This document shows, in pieces, positions 7,888-17,243 of a stretch of DNA of 64,000 nucleotides. The position numbers and the translations under genes were made by a program. The stretch comes from Salinispora cortesiana (GTDB lineage: Bacteria > Actinomycetota > Actinomycetes > Mycobacteriales > Micromonosporaceae): positions 1 through 64,000 of the forward strand of contig NZ_AXVR01000017.1 in the NCBI RefSeq assembly GCF_000484695.1, given 5' to 3'. Below the pieces are notes generated by a model. That model saw only the letters and a list, made by a program, of their open reading frames with translations. It did not search any database and had not been told where the DNA came from. Numbering within the stretch: the stretch's first letter is position 1; every line of letters starts with the position of its first letter.

Positions 7888-7903
7888 GAGAGAGCGCTCT
7901 CTC
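7888..7903. promoter_or_regulatory. LacI-family operator upstream of the beta-helix gene
   Basis: GAGAGAGCGCTCTCTC is a perfect 16-bp palindrome centred on GCGC, 27 nt upstream of the start codon. The core GAGCGCTC is the centre of many actinomycete LacI-type operators (the CebR box TGGGAGCGCTCCCA is the best-known relative). No LacI regulator is encoded in the window. Confidence 0.7.
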
Positions 7904-7991
7904 GGTGTTGCGGGGGGACGGCCTGGACGGGGTGGGGGTTGACCCCGTTTCTACCGGGTGAGCAGGCCGGAGGGAAGGGGGTCGATGGCCA

Positions 7992-8040
7992 CCGGTTCAC
8001 CCGGCTCGGGTGAAGGCCTCACCCGAGCCGGGTGAACCGG
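7992..8040 (-). terminator. Strong 22-bp hairpin terminator
   Basis: The arms 7992-8013 and 8019-8040 are perfect 22-nt inverted copies around a 5-nt loop. The hairpin lies 36 nt past the stop of the alpha/beta hydrolase and would also insulate the promoter of the beta-helix gene. Confidence 0.8.
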
Positions 8041-8075
8041 CCATTCTTGCTAGCGGGGACAGACCTCTTCCCGGG

Positions 8076-8930
8076 CTACCCCTGGGTCGCGAACTGGGCG
8101 ATCCGGGTGGCCAGCGGGCTCGCTGCGGTGCGCGTCCAGCTGAAGTGGTCTAGTCGGCCGCCGCCCGGCTCGGCCCGGTGGCGCTCGCGGGTGATGGGAG
8201 CGTTGGTGAGCTTGGCGCAGAGGTGGTCGAGGGTCTCGTGCGGGGTGTACTGATCGTTGTCCACGCTGACCGCCAGCACCGGTGTGTGGAGGTCGCGTAG
8301 CGCCGTCTCGGCGTCCACCCCGTCCAGTCGGGGGAAGCGGCCAGTGCGTGCGGTGTAGGCCCAGTCCCGGACCACCCCGCGTGCCAGCCGGCCGCCGAAG
8401 CCCCAGCCCGGCCAGACCCCGAGCAGCCGGGTGGTGGCGGCGATCGTCTGGGTGAACGGGAGGACGCCGTAACCCCGCGGTCCGGGCGGATAGGTGCGCC
8501 ACCAGGGGAGTCCGACGGCGACCAGGGCCAGACCGTCCACATCGTGCCCGGGGTTCAGCGCCAGGTGTAGCAGGGCCGTCTGGCCGCCCAGGGAGTGTCC
8601 GAGTAGGAGGGTGCGTCGGCCGTTTCGGTGTTCCTTCAAGGCCGTCAGCACCGCGCCGACGTCGGTGGCCAGCTCCGCGTACCCGTAGCGGCAGCGGCGA
8701 CTCGGGCGCGGTGTACTCACTCCGGTGCCGCGGAGGTCGGCGACCGCGACGGCGAGCCCGGCGGCGCGGAGCGCGGTGGCGAACGGGCGGTAGTACCGTG
8801 CGGAGACGCCCATGGCAGGGGAGATCAGCACCAGTGGGGCGTCGGCGGTCTCCGCCGGCTCCGGATAGATCTGCAGACCGAGGCGGGCTCCGTCGACCTC
8901 GACGAACTCTTGCTGGAAATCCGCATTCAC
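8076..8930 (-). CDS. Alpha/beta hydrolase
   Basis: The protein has 284 residues with no signal peptide. LVLISPAMGVSARYYRPFA supplies the oxyanion-hole region, and LLGHSLGGQTA carries the nucleophile Ser113 in a G-H-S-L-G elbow. VSVDNDQYTP (Asp224 or Asp226) and LDHFSW (His262) complete the triad. This architecture is that of serine esterases, lipases and related YheT-like or peptidase-S33-like hydrolases; the substrate is unknown. It stands alone between two terminators. The start is GTG. Confidence 0.83.
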   Translation of the reverse strand: MNADFQQEFVEVDGARLGLQIYPEPAETADAPLVLISPAMGVSARYYRPFATALRAAGLAVAVADLRGTGVSTPRPSRRCRYGYAELATDVGAVLTALKEHRNGRRTLLLGHSLGGQTALLHLALNPGHDVDGLALVAVGLPWWRTYPPGPRGYGVLPFTQTIAATTRLLGVWPGWGFGGRLARGVVRDWAYTARTGRFPRLDGVDAETALRDLHTPVLAVSVDNDQYTPHETLDHLCAKLTNAPITRERHRAEPGGGRLDHFSWTRTAASPLATRIAQFATQG

Positions 8931-9063
8931 CAGCTCAATCTACGACTCGGATCTATCGACAGGTAACCAATCGGTGACTGCCGTCACGTCGATCCGGACC
9001 GCCGTCTCCAGGGCGACCGCGAAAGGGGTCGGGTTGGCGTCGGCGGACCGGGAAGCACAGACA

Positions 9064-9098
9064 CCTCGCGGCTCCGTCCGGTGCACGGATCCGCGAGG
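9064..9098 (-). terminator. Hairpin terminator after SGNH hydrolase
   Basis: The arms cctcgcggctccgt (9064-9077) and acggatccgcgagg (9085-9098) pair along nearly all 14 positions with one mismatch, around a 7-nt loop, 19 nt beyond the stop of the hydrolase gene. Confidence 0.75.
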
Positions 9099-9117
9099 CG
9101 TCGGGCTGGGGTAGGGG

Positions 9118-10392
9118 TCAGCTCACCGTGATCGTGCCGTTCGGGGAGCGGACACAGGAGACCTCACGGGAGTTGGTGGACGCGGCGCCGGTCAGGCACT
9201 GCCCGAGCGCCAGGTGGCCGGCGGCGTTCGGGTGCCACGACTCCTGACAAGTCTGGAAGTAGTCCACGCAGGTGTTGGCGATCCGGCTGATGTCGAGCTT
9301 GTTCGCCCCTTCGAGGCTGGTGACGTAGGTGCCGCTGGGTCCATCCATCAGGCGGACGGCGGTGGCGAGGGCCTGCTGCGGACCGCCCGTGGTCTCACAG
9401 AGCCGGGCCCCGTCGAAGGCCTGCTGCACGTTGAGCAGGACCACGTCGGCGTTGGGGAACCCGGTGGTGACGTCGGTGTAGACCTGGCTCACCATGGTGC
9501 CCAGACCCTGCGAGAAGCGGTGGCCGGGGGCGAGGCTGGCGCGGTGAATCGGACACCCGGCCGCGTACCGCTCGCGGCCGAGGTCGCGGAACTTGTCCCG
9601 CGTGTCGTCGCGGTTGTCCTCGGTCCAGTAGGCATGGGCCAGCTCCTCCGGCAACGGGTTCGTGTAGTCCTGGAGGACAACCCGGTGTTCGCCGTCGGCG
9701 TCCACCTCGGCGAGCGTGCTGAGGACCTGCTGCACCGCGGCACTGGTCTCCGCGGTCGCCGCGGCGAGCTCCGCGGCGGTTGCCAGGTCGGCGTCGGAGC
9801 AGGGATCCTGTTCCACCGCCCAGGGCTCCGCCCAGAACTCCCACCAGCCGATCCAGGCGTCGGCGATGAACCGGTTCGCGCACTTCTCGGCCACCTTGCC
9901 GAAGGTGAACGAGCTGTTGTTCGAGCCTACCCCGACGAGGACCAGGTCGATGTCGTGGGTTTCGGCCACCTCGCGGAGCTGGTCGAGCTGGGCGGCGACC
10001 TGGCGCCCGTTCGCCCGGTCGGCGGAGGCGTTGGCGAAGTCAGCCGGCTGTCCGCCGGAGCAGGCGAGGTTGAAGCGGTCCTCGATCCCGGGCAGGTTGG
10101 CGCGGTGGAGTGAGGCGTTCGCCGAGCGGTGGCAGAAGTAGGCGGCGCTGTTCGGCGCGGACCATCCCGGGAAGGTGCTGGTCTCCCCGTCGATGTCGAC
10201 CACGGGAGAGTACGCCCCGGCGCCCTCTCCGCTGATGAAGCTGTCTCCGAGCGCTACCGCGGCGGTGGGTGGTGCCTCGGCCGGAGCGGTGGGCGGTGCC
10301 TCGGCCAGCGCCGGCGATGCGGCTGTCGCAGAGACTGTGGCCGTGGCGACGGCGATTCCCGCCGCCAGGACGGTACGACCCAATCTGGACAT
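9118..10392 (-). CDS. Secreted SGNH/GDSL-type hydrolase
   Basis: The protein has 424 residues with a signal peptide ending near ASPALA (residue 30), then a short duplicated linker (EAPPTAPAEAPPTA). The family blocks are in order: VALGDSFISGEG with nucleophile Ser51; SGGQPADF; VGVGSNNSSFTF, the block with the oxyanion Asn; and ESWHPNAAGH with catalytic His387. Glutamate occupies the place three before the histidine, where many members have aspartate. Multiple cysteines suggest disulfides outside the cell. The likely role is an extracellular esterase or lipase, substrate unknown. It is monocistronic with its own terminator and is divergent from parE. Confidence 0.85.
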   Translation of the reverse strand: MSRLGRTVLAAGIAVATATVSATAASPALAEAPPTAPAEAPPTAAVALGDSFISGEGAGAYSPVVDIDGETSTFPGWSAPNSAAYFCHRSANASLHRANLPGIEDRFNLACSGGQPADFANASADRANGRQVAAQLDQLREVAETHDIDLVLVGVGSNNSSFTFGKVAEKCANRFIADAWIGWWEFWAEPWAVEQDPCSDADLATAAELAAATAETSAAVQQVLSTLAEVDADGEHRVVLQDYTNPLPEELAHAYWTEDNRDDTRDKFRDLGRERYAAGCPIHRASLAPGHRFSQGLGTMVSQVYTDVTTGFPNADVVLLNVQQAFDGARLCETTGGPQQALATAVRLMDGPSGTYVTSLEGANKLDISRIANTCVDYFQTCQESWHPNAAGHLALGQCLTGAASTNSREVSCVRSPNGTITVS

Positions 10393-10836
10393 GTAGTGAT
10401 CACCCCTATCGAGATGTGAAAGATCCTCTGGGTTTGGGATCAGATCACCTTTTCTGCGCGGGCGTCAATGATTTGCGGTCGCAAGGTTTTGATGGTGAAA
10501 GATTTCCCCAGTTCGGCGCGGTGGTGTGGGGGTGTCCGGCTGGGTTGGGGCCGCTACCGACCGGAGGCCGCCGGCCGTGCCTAAGATGCCGGGCAGGATG
10601 TCGGCCGGTCCGGCGCTCTCGGGTGTCGGCTCCGGCCTGGCGGTGCCCGGGGCGACTGTCGCCTGGGTCACGGCCGGAATCGCCCGGCGGCCCGACCCGT
10701 TACTCCGGTTGTGGTCGGGCGAACGGGCCCGGCAGGGCCCGTCGGGGCCTACGGCTAGGCTCGCTGCGGCGTGCCGCGCCGGCCAATACCTGTCGTGCGT
10801 GGCACCATACCCGCCGAGACCTGGGAGTTCGACCAG
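10393..10836. other. Intergenic region between SGNH gene and parE
   Basis: This 444-nt gap must hold both divergent promoters. No family-level coding signal is seen in either strand. It contains a repeated gatc-rich patch at about 10398-10447 near the SGNH start but no clear operator. Confidence 0.5.
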
Positions 10837-12894
10837 TTGACCGCAGAGCCTGAGACCCTGTATGAGGCCGACGACCTCACGCATCTCGAGGGACTGGACG
10901 CTGTCCGTAAGCGTCCGGGGATGTACATCGGCTCGACGGACAGCCGTGGCGTGGGTCACCTCGTCAACGAGATCCTCGACAACTCCACCGATGAGGGGGT
11001 CGCCGGTCACGCGACCTCCATCGAGGTGACGCTGCACGCCGACGGATCAGTGCAGGTGGACGACGACGGCCGTGGTATCCCCACCGACGTGCACGCGAAG
11101 TCCGGAATTTCGGGGGTCGAGCTGGTGCTCACCCGGCTGCACGCCGGTGGCAAGTTCGGCGGCTCCGGCTACAAGACCTCCGGCGGCCTGCACGGCGTCG
11201 GCGCCTCGGCGGTCAACGCCCTCTCGCGCCGGTTCGACGTGACGGTCCGTCGTGGCGGCAAGATCCACACGATGTCGTTCCGGCACGGTGTGCCGGGCGT
11301 CTTCGACGGCGACGGGCCGCAGGCGCCCTTCACGGCCGGCCCCGGCCTGCAGGTGATCGGTGCGGCGAAGCGTCAGCAGCGCACCGGCACCTCGATCCGC
11401 TACTGGTACGACCCGCGTTACTTCGAGGTCGGTGCCGCGCTGGACGCCGACGCCGTGCGGATGAAGCTGCGCAATACCGCCTTCCTGGTCCCCGGGGTCA
11501 GTTACCTGCTGCGGGATCACACCGGAGCGGAGCCGGTCGAGGAGCGGTTCCACTACCCCAACGGCCTGACCGACATGGTGGACTTCCTCGCCCCGGCCGG
11601 TGACCGGCCGGTCTCCGGCACCCTGCTGGTCTGCGGCGAAGGGGCATACCGGGAGAACGCCGCCGACGCCAACGGCGTGATGCAGGCCAACGTGCCGCGT
11701 CGCGCCGAGGTGGAGGTGGCCTTCCGGTGGGGCACCGGTTACGAGCGGACCGTGGAGTGCTTCACCAACACCATCCGCAATGCGCACGGCGGCACCCACC
11801 GCAAGGGCTTCGAGCGGGCCCTGACGCGGACCCTCGCCGAGGCCATCCGAAACACCCGTGGCCTGCTCAAGGCCAAGGAGGACCCGCCAACGCTGGACGA
11901 CATCCTCGAGGGCCTGACCGCGGTCGTGCACGTGCGCATCCCGGAGCCGCAGTTCACCTCCCAGACCAAGGATGAGCTCTCCACCGCCGGTATCACCAAG
12001 GTTCTCCAGCGCCTGGTCGAGCAGCACCTCAAGGCCTGGCTGGAGGAGCGCAAGACCAAGACCGAGGCGCGGACGGTCCTCCAGAAGATCGCCGATGCCG
12101 CCCGGGTCCGGCTCACCCAGAAGCAGCAGAAGGAGGCGGCGCGGCGCAAGACCGCCCTGGAGGGCGCGTCGATGCCGGCGAAGCTGGTCGACTGCCGGTC
12201 CACCGGGGTGAAGCGCAGCGAGATGTTCATCGTCGAGGGGGACAGCGCCCTCGGCACGGCGCGGTTGGCCCGTTCGTCGGAGTACCAGGCGTTGCTACCG
12301 ATCCGCGGCAAGATCCTCAACGTGCAGAAGGCGAACCTTCAGCAGGTGTTGGACAACGCCGAGTGCGCCGCGATCGTGCAGGTGCTGGGGGCTGGGTCGG
12401 GGCGTACCTTCGACCTCTCCGCCGTGCGGTACGGCCGGGTTCTGATCATGGCCGACGCCGATGTGGACGGCGCGCACATCAGGACGCTGCTGATCACGCT
12501 CTTCGCCCGGTACATGCGACCGTTGATCGAGGCCGGCCGGCTGTACGCGGCGATGCCACCCCTGCACAAGATCACCACAAAGGGGCGCAAGCCGCAGACC
12601 ATCTACACCTACACCCAGGAGGAGATGGAGGCGACCGTCCGGCGACTGGAGCAGGCGGGCAAGCAGATCGTCACTCCGATCCCACGGTTCAAGGGTCTGG
12701 GCGAGATGGACGCCGAAGAGTTGTGGGAAACCACGATGAACCCGGCCGGCCGGGCGGTCCGCCGGATCACTCTGGAGGACGCCGACGAAGCCGAGCGGGT
12801 CCTCGAACTGCTGATGGGGGAGAAGGTGGAGCCTCGCCGGAACTGGCTGATCGCCTCCGCCGACCGCGTCGACCGCGAGGCGATCGACGCATGA
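10837..12894 (+). CDS. parE: Topoisomerase IV subunit B (type IIA ATPase subunit)
   Basis: From the TTG at 10837 the protein has 685 residues; a GGGAG element sits nine bases before it, and the residues after it (TAEPETLYEADDL) match known actinomycete starts. In-frame upstream options are GTG at 10795 and ATG at 10771. The GHKL ATPase domain includes NEILDN (Glu45 as general base, Asn49 for Mg-ATP) and GLHGVGASAVNALS. The TOPRIM domain has EGDSALGTARLAR and DADVDGAHIRTLL, the metal-binding aspartates. It pairs with ParC 71 nt downstream. This is not the oriC gyrB copy; actinomycetes commonly carry this second pair for decatenation. Confidence 0.9.
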   Translation: MTAEPETLYEADDLTHLEGLDAVRKRPGMYIGSTDSRGVGHLVNEILDNSTDEGVAGHATSIEVTLHADGSVQVDDDGRGIPTDVHAKSGISGVELVLTRLHAGGKFGGSGYKTSGGLHGVGASAVNALSRRFDVTVRRGGKIHTMSFRHGVPGVFDGDGPQAPFTAGPGLQVIGAAKRQQRTGTSIRYWYDPRYFEVGAALDADAVRMKLRNTAFLVPGVSYLLRDHTGAEPVEERFHYPNGLTDMVDFLAPAGDRPVSGTLLVCGEGAYRENAADANGVMQANVPRRAEVEVAFRWGTGYERTVECFTNTIRNAHGGTHRKGFERALTRTLAEAIRNTRGLLKAKEDPPTLDDILEGLTAVVHVRIPEPQFTSQTKDELSTAGITKVLQRLVEQHLKAWLEERKTKTEARTVLQKIADAARVRLTQKQQKEAARRKTALEGASMPAKLVDCRSTGVKRSEMFIVEGDSALGTARLARSSEYQALLPIRGKILNVQKANLQQVLDNAECAAIVQVLGAGSGRTFDLSAVRYGRVLIMADADVDGAHIRTLLITLFARYMRPLIEAGRLYAAMPPLHKITTKGRKPQTIYTYTQEEMEATVRRLEQAGKQIVTPIPRFKGLGEMDAEELWETTMNPAGRAVRRITLEDADEAERVLELLMGEKVEPRRNWLIASADRVDREAIDA

Positions 12895-12965
12895 GACCCG
12901 GACCGGCCGCGGATCGCGCGGGCACCGGCACGAGCACGGAAACAGTCCGAGGGGAAAGCTGAGTC

Positions 12966-15449
12966 ATGGCACGCCGCAAGGGCCCGAAGGTCGATCTGTC
13001 CGCGTTCGACCAAGCGGGCGCCCGGGTTTTCGACAATCCGCTGGTCACCGAGGTCTCCGACTCCTACCTGGAGTACGCGTTCTCGGTTATCCACTCCCGT
13101 GCCCTGCCCGATGCCCGAGACGGGCTCAAGCCGGTGCACCGGCGCATCCTCTGGTCGATGTATGAGTCCGGCCACCGCCCGGACCGGGGGCACGTCAAGT
13201 CCGCTCGGGTGGTCGGCGACGTGATGGGCAAGTACCACCCTCACAGCGACGTGGCGATCTACGACGCGCTGGTCCGGCTGGCGCAGGACTTCTCCCTGAA
13301 CGCACCCCTGATCGACGGGCACGGCAACTTCGGCAGCCCCGACGACGGGCCGGCCGCGGCCCGCTACACCGAAGCCCGGATGTCGCGGGAGGCGATGCTG
13401 CTCGTCGGTGAGTTGGGCGAGGAGACAGTTGACCTGGGGCCGAACTACGACGGTTCGTTGACCCAGCCCACCGTGCTGCCGGCCGCCTTCCCGAACCTGC
13501 TGGTCAACGGTGCTTCGGGGATCGCGGTCGGGATGGCGACCAACATGATCCCGCACAACCTGGGCGAGGTGGTCTCCGCCGCCCGCTGGCTGATCAACCA
13601 CCCGGACGCCACGCTGGACAAGCTGATGGAGTTCGTTCCGGGGCCGGACCTGCCGACCGGCGGGCTGCTGCTCGGCCTGGACGAGGTAAGGCGGGCATAC
13701 GAGACCGGCCGTGGCGTGGTGCGGATGCGCGCCAAGGTGGAGATCGGCCCGATCGAGGGCAGCCGCGGCCGGCAGGCGATCACCGTCGTCGAGCTGCCCT
13801 ACGGCATCGGTGCCGAGAAGGTCATCGCCGCCGTCACCAACGAGGTCACGAAGACCAAGCGGCTCACCGGGATCGCCGATGTCAAGGACCTCACCGACCG
13901 GGAGAACGGCACCCGGCTGGTCATCGAGTGCAAGGTCGGAGTGAATCCGCAGGTACTCCTCGCTGACCTCTACCGGCTGACCCCGCTGGAGCAGTCGTTC
14001 GGCGTAAACAACCTGGTATTGGTGGACGGGCAGCCGCAGACCCTGGGGCTGAAGGCCCTACTGGAGGTCTTCCTGTCCCACCGGTATGAGGTGGTGACCC
14101 GACGCAGCGCATACCGGAAGCGTCGGCGGGAGGAGCGGCTGCACCTGGTGGACGGGCTGCTGGTCGCGTTGCTCGACATCGACCAGGTGGTCCGGCTGAT
14201 CCGGGGCAGCGAGGACGCGCAGGCCGCGAAGGAGGGGCTCATGGAGCGCTTCGGGCTCTCCGAGATCCAGGCGACCTACATCCTCGACACACCGCTGCGC
14301 CGGCTCACCAAGTACGACCGGTTGGAGTTGGAGGCCGAGCAGGAGAAGCTGCGCGGCGAGATTGCCGAGCTGTCCCGGCTCCTGGACGACCCGAAGGTGC
14401 TGCGGAAGGTTGTCTCCAGCGAACTGGGCGCGGTGGTGAAACAGTTCGCCGCAGCGCGCCGCACCACCCTGGTCGACGGGGATCTGAAGGAGGTGCTCGC
14501 CGCGTCCGTGCCGGCCGGCCCACTGGAGGTCGCCGACGACCCCTGCCAGGTGATCCTCTCCTCAACCGGACTGGTCGCCCGGACCGCCGCCGAGTCGGAG
14601 GAGGCGGTCGAGGGACATCGCCGACATGGCCGGGTCCGGCACGACGCGGTACGCGCCGTCGCCCACTCCACGGCCCGCGGCAAAGTTCTGCTGGTCACCA
14701 GCGGCGGCCGGGCGTTCAAGGTGGACGTTCTACCGCTGCCGGTGCTACCCGAGCAGTCCGGCACAGTCTCCCTGCGCGGCGGGATGTCCGCGGCAGAGCT
14801 GGTGCCGCTGGAGCCGGGGGAGACGGTGGTGGGGATCGCGCCGCTCGGTGCCTCCGCGGAGGGGTCGCCGGGGTTGGCTCTCGGCACCCGGCAGGGCATG
14901 GTGAAGGTCTCCGCGCCGGACTGGCCGGTGCGCGCCGACGAGTTCGAAGTGATCAGCCTCCGGGATGGGGACGAGGTGGTCGGGGCGACCTGGCTGACCG
15001 ACGGAGCCGAGAGTCTTGCCTTCGTCACCTCGGAGGCGTCGCTGCTGCGCTACCCGGCGGGGTTGGTCCGTCCGCAGGGGCTGCGCGGCGGTGGCGTCGC
15101 CGGAGTCAGCCTCCCCGGTGCCGCGCGAGTGGTCTATTTCGGCGCGGTCCGCACCGACGATCCCGCCCACGGTGAGCCGATGGTCGTCACCTCGACCGGC
15201 GCCACGGTGAAGGTGACACCGTTCGCGGCCTATCCGGCGAAGGGGCGGGCGACCAGCGGCGTACGCTCCCAGCGCTTCCTCAAGGGGGAGACCGAGGTGG
15301 CCGTCGCCTGGGTCGGCCCGCGCCCGATCGGTGTGACGGCGAACGGTGAGCCGGTGGAACTGCCCGCGGAGGACCCGCGCCGCGACGGCAGCGGCTTCGC
15401 TGTGCTGCTCGGCCCCGCCGTGATCGGCCATCAGATCGACCGCGACTGA
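12966..15449 (+). CDS. parC: Topoisomerase IV subunit A
   Basis: The protein has 827 residues. The breakage-reunion domain starts with YLEYAFSVIHSRALPDARDGLKPVHRRIL, shown here only by its key residues: the quinolone-pocket region includes HPHSDVAIYDAL, and the catalytic tyrosine is Tyr134 in AARYTEARM. The C-terminal third is a beta-pinwheel of repeated blades (VLLVTSGGRAFKV, LALGTRQGMVKV, VVTSTGATVKVT) that wraps DNA. It works with ParE to relax and decatenate DNA. The stop lies one base from the convergent stop of pseG, with no visible terminator between. Confidence 0.9.
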   Translation: MARRKGPKVDLSAFDQAGARVFDNPLVTEVSDSYLEYAFSVIHSRALPDARDGLKPVHRRILWSMYESGHRPDRGHVKSARVVGDVMGKYHPHSDVAIYDALVRLAQDFSLNAPLIDGHGNFGSPDDGPAAARYTEARMSREAMLLVGELGEETVDLGPNYDGSLTQPTVLPAAFPNLLVNGASGIAVGMATNMIPHNLGEVVSAARWLINHPDATLDKLMEFVPGPDLPTGGLLLGLDEVRRAYETGRGVVRMRAKVEIGPIEGSRGRQAITVVELPYGIGAEKVIAAVTNEVTKTKRLTGIADVKDLTDRENGTRLVIECKVGVNPQVLLADLYRLTPLEQSFGVNNLVLVDGQPQTLGLKALLEVFLSHRYEVVTRRSAYRKRRREERLHLVDGLLVALLDIDQVVRLIRGSEDAQAAKEGLMERFGLSEIQATYILDTPLRRLTKYDRLELEAEQEKLRGEIAELSRLLDDPKVLRKVVSSELGAVVKQFAAARRTTLVDGDLKEVLAASVPAGPLEVADDPCQVILSSTGLVARTAAESEEAVEGHRRHGRVRHDAVRAVAHSTARGKVLLVTSGGRAFKVDVLPLPVLPEQSGTVSLRGGMSAAELVPLEPGETVVGIAPLGASAEGSPGLALGTRQGMVKVSAPDWPVRADEFEVISLRDGDEVVGATWLTDGAESLAFVTSEASLLRYPAGLVRPQGLRGGGVAGVSLPGAARVVYFGAVRTDDPAHGEPMVVTSTGATVKVTPFAAYPAKGRATSGVRSQRFLKGETEVAVAWVGPRPIGVTANGEPVELPAEDPRRDGSGFAVLLGPAVIGHQIDRD

Positions 15450-15450
15450 G

Positions 15451-16515
15451 CTACCGTTGGTCGCCGAGGGCGGGCACCCCGACCAGCGCCTGGATAGCAT
15501 CAGCCACGCGGGCCCGCCCTCGTCCATCCACCATGGCCCAGGCTCGGGCGGCGAGTTCGGCCCGGTGCTCTGCGCAGGTGAGCAGCTTGCGCAGGGTCCG
15601 GACGGCACTGGTGCGGGCGGAACTTCCGGCCGGTCCGGTGACGGTCAGCTCGGTCAGCTCGCCGAGCCCGGCCGCGATGCCCTTCCGGATCACCCGGTGG
15701 TACGAGTCGCGTTGGTTCTCCACCACGCAGACCAGCGCCGCGGGGGCACCGAGGCAGCAGAGCTCCCAGGTGGCGGAGCCGGCGGCGGAGACCACCAGGT
15801 CCGCGGTGGCGATCAGGTCTGGCAACGCTTCGGTGGGGGGCACCGTCCGCACCGTCTGCTGGGGGCCAGGACGGAGCATCGCCAACTCCGTCCCGATTGA
15901 TTCGCGGGCGACCACCACGGTCAGGTCCAACGGCTGTCCGGTGGCGAGTAGTAGCCGGGTCTGCGGCGGGGCGGCGCCGAACGCGTCGGTGCCGCCGAAG
16001 AAGGCGAGCACCCGGGGCCGATCGGTCGACCTCGGCGGTGGGGGCGCGGCTGGCCGCCGGTCGAGTATCTCCCGGCGGAGCAGGGCGTAGCTGGTGCCCG
16101 CAAGCAGCCGGTGGGCCGCTGGGCTGTGGTCGGCGCCGAGGTTCTGATCCAGGTACAGGTCGGCGTCCTGACCGCGGGTGTCCCCGTCCACCACGGCGAG
16201 GGTACGAATGCCCGCCGCCCGCAGTGCCCCGGCGCAGGCCGGGTCCAGCTCGTACGAGTCCAGGACCAGCACGTCCAACTGATGCTGGCGGGCCACCGCC
16301 ACCAACTCGTTCGGGGTGTCCGGTCCGGGGTGGCGTGGGATGCCCCGGTCGGCGAGTTGGCGGGCGGCCCAGCCGACGTCGGCCACGCTGCCGAGCAGCT
16401 CGACGTGGGCGTTTCGGGCGAGCAGCTCCTCGCCCAGGGCGAGGCAGCGGATGAGGTGGCCGACGCCGCGACGCGGGCCCGCATCGCAGCGCAGCCCGAC
16501 CCGGAGCGTCCTCAC
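15451..16515 (-). CDS. pseG: PseG: UDP-sugar hydrolase of pseudaminic acid synthesis
   Basis: The protein has 354 residues with a GT-B fold. PseG removes UDP from UDP-2,4-diacetamido-2,4,6-trideoxy-altrose. The N-terminus VGLRCDAGPRRGVGHLIRCLAL carries the family motif R-C-D-x5-G-x-G-H-x-x-R-C in its key residues, with His20 equal to the catalytic His of Campylobacter PseG. AFFGGTDAFG and VSAAGSATWELCCLGAPA are the nucleotide-binding loops. The GTG start overlaps the stop of the SpsF-like gene. The protein is also similar to SpsG of Bacillus. It ends the operon pseB-pseC-unknown-methyltransferase-pseF-pseG. Confidence 0.85.
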   Translation of the reverse strand: MRTLRVGLRCDAGPRRGVGHLIRCLALGEELLARNAHVELLGSVADVGWAARQLADRGIPRHPGPDTPNELVAVARQHQLDVLVLDSYELDPACAGALRAAGIRTLAVVDGDTRGQDADLYLDQNLGADHSPAAHRLLAGTSYALLRREILDRRPAAPPPPRSTDRPRVLAFFGGTDAFGAAPPQTRLLLATGQPLDLTVVVARESIGTELAMLRPGPQQTVRTVPPTEALPDLIATADLVVSAAGSATWELCCLGAPAALVCVVENQRDSYHRVIRKGIAAGLGELTELTVTGPAGSSARTSAVRTLRKLLTCAEHRAELAARAWAMVDGRGRARVADAIQALVGVPALGDQR

Positions 16516-17243
16516 GCCTCCTCCAGTCGCTTCTGCCGGACATCGGCGTTGAGGGTCCGCAGCGCTGGTTGGCCGGCCAGCCAGTCGGCGAGCGTGGCCA
16601 GCGGCACGGTGACATCACCGAAGTGGTCGGCTACCGCGCGCACCAGGGCCAGGTCCTGTTCGGTGTCGAGGGTGAGCCTCAGGTCGGAGCGGTCCGGGGT
16701 GAGGGTCACCCCAAGCACCCGGAACATTTCCGGATGGGTGTACGCGTACGAGGTGACGTGGACCCGGTGATGGTCGGTGGCGATCCGGTGCAGGGTTCGA
16801 AGCGTGTCCGCGTGGATGATTTCGACATCCATGCCCCGGGGCAGGGTGCGGGCGATCGAGGTACTCACGTAGTCGAGGCCGGGGAGCGCCTGGTAGACGC
16901 CGGCGACGAGTCGGATGATCTCCGGGTCGAGTAGCGGACAGTCGGCGGTGAAGCGGGACACCGCGTCCCCCGGGTGCGCGTTGAACGCGCCGACGAAGCG
17001 GCCGAGGACGTCGTTCACCGGTCCGCGGTGGCAGGCGACATCGAGCTTGGCGCACTCGTCCGCGACCGCGTCATCACCGGGCTCGGTGCTGGTGGCCACC
17101 ACCAGGTCGGACAGCTTTTCGCTTTCCCGGGCGGCCCGGACCACTCGGCCGAGGACGCTACGTCCGGCGAGTGGACGCAGCACCTTGCCGGGAAGCCGGG
17201 ACGAACCCATCCGAGCCTGGACGATACCGACGATGCGGGTCAC
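16512..17243 (-). CDS. pseF: CMP-ulosonate cytidylyltransferase, SpsF/PseF-like
   Basis: The protein has 243 residues. The N-terminus IVGIVQARMGSSRLPGKVL is the nucleotide-binding start of SpsF-type cytidylyltransferases, and SRFTADCPLLDPEII carries the metal-binding aspartate. SpsF, SpsE (PseI-like) and SpsG (PseG-like) occur together in Bacillus spore-coat clusters. Here it would activate pseudaminic acid as the CMP-sugar. Its GTG start overlaps the preceding stop by 4 nt and its stop overlaps the pseG start, so translation is coupled. The exact sugar could also be a close isomer such as legionaminic acid. Confidence 0.82.
   Translation of the reverse strand: MTRIVGIVQARMGSSRLPGKVLRPLAGRSVLGRVVRAARESEKLSDLVVATSTEPGDDAVADECAKLDVACHRGPVNDVLGRFVGAFNAHPGDAVSRFTADCPLLDPEIIRLVAGVYQALPGLDYVSTSIARTLPRGMDVEIIHADTLRTLHRIATDHHRVHVTSYAYTHPEMFRVLGVTLTPDRSDLRLTLDTEQDLALVRAVADHFGDVTVPLATLADWLAGQPALRTLNADVRQKRLEEA

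Noticed and set aside
10526..10840. Small plus-strand frame before parE
   Set aside because: It has no motif, runs into the parE start in another frame and has the composition of non-coding high-GC DNA.
10465..12027. Minus-strand open frames opposite parE
   Set aside because: They mirror the codon pattern of parE and carry no family motifs.
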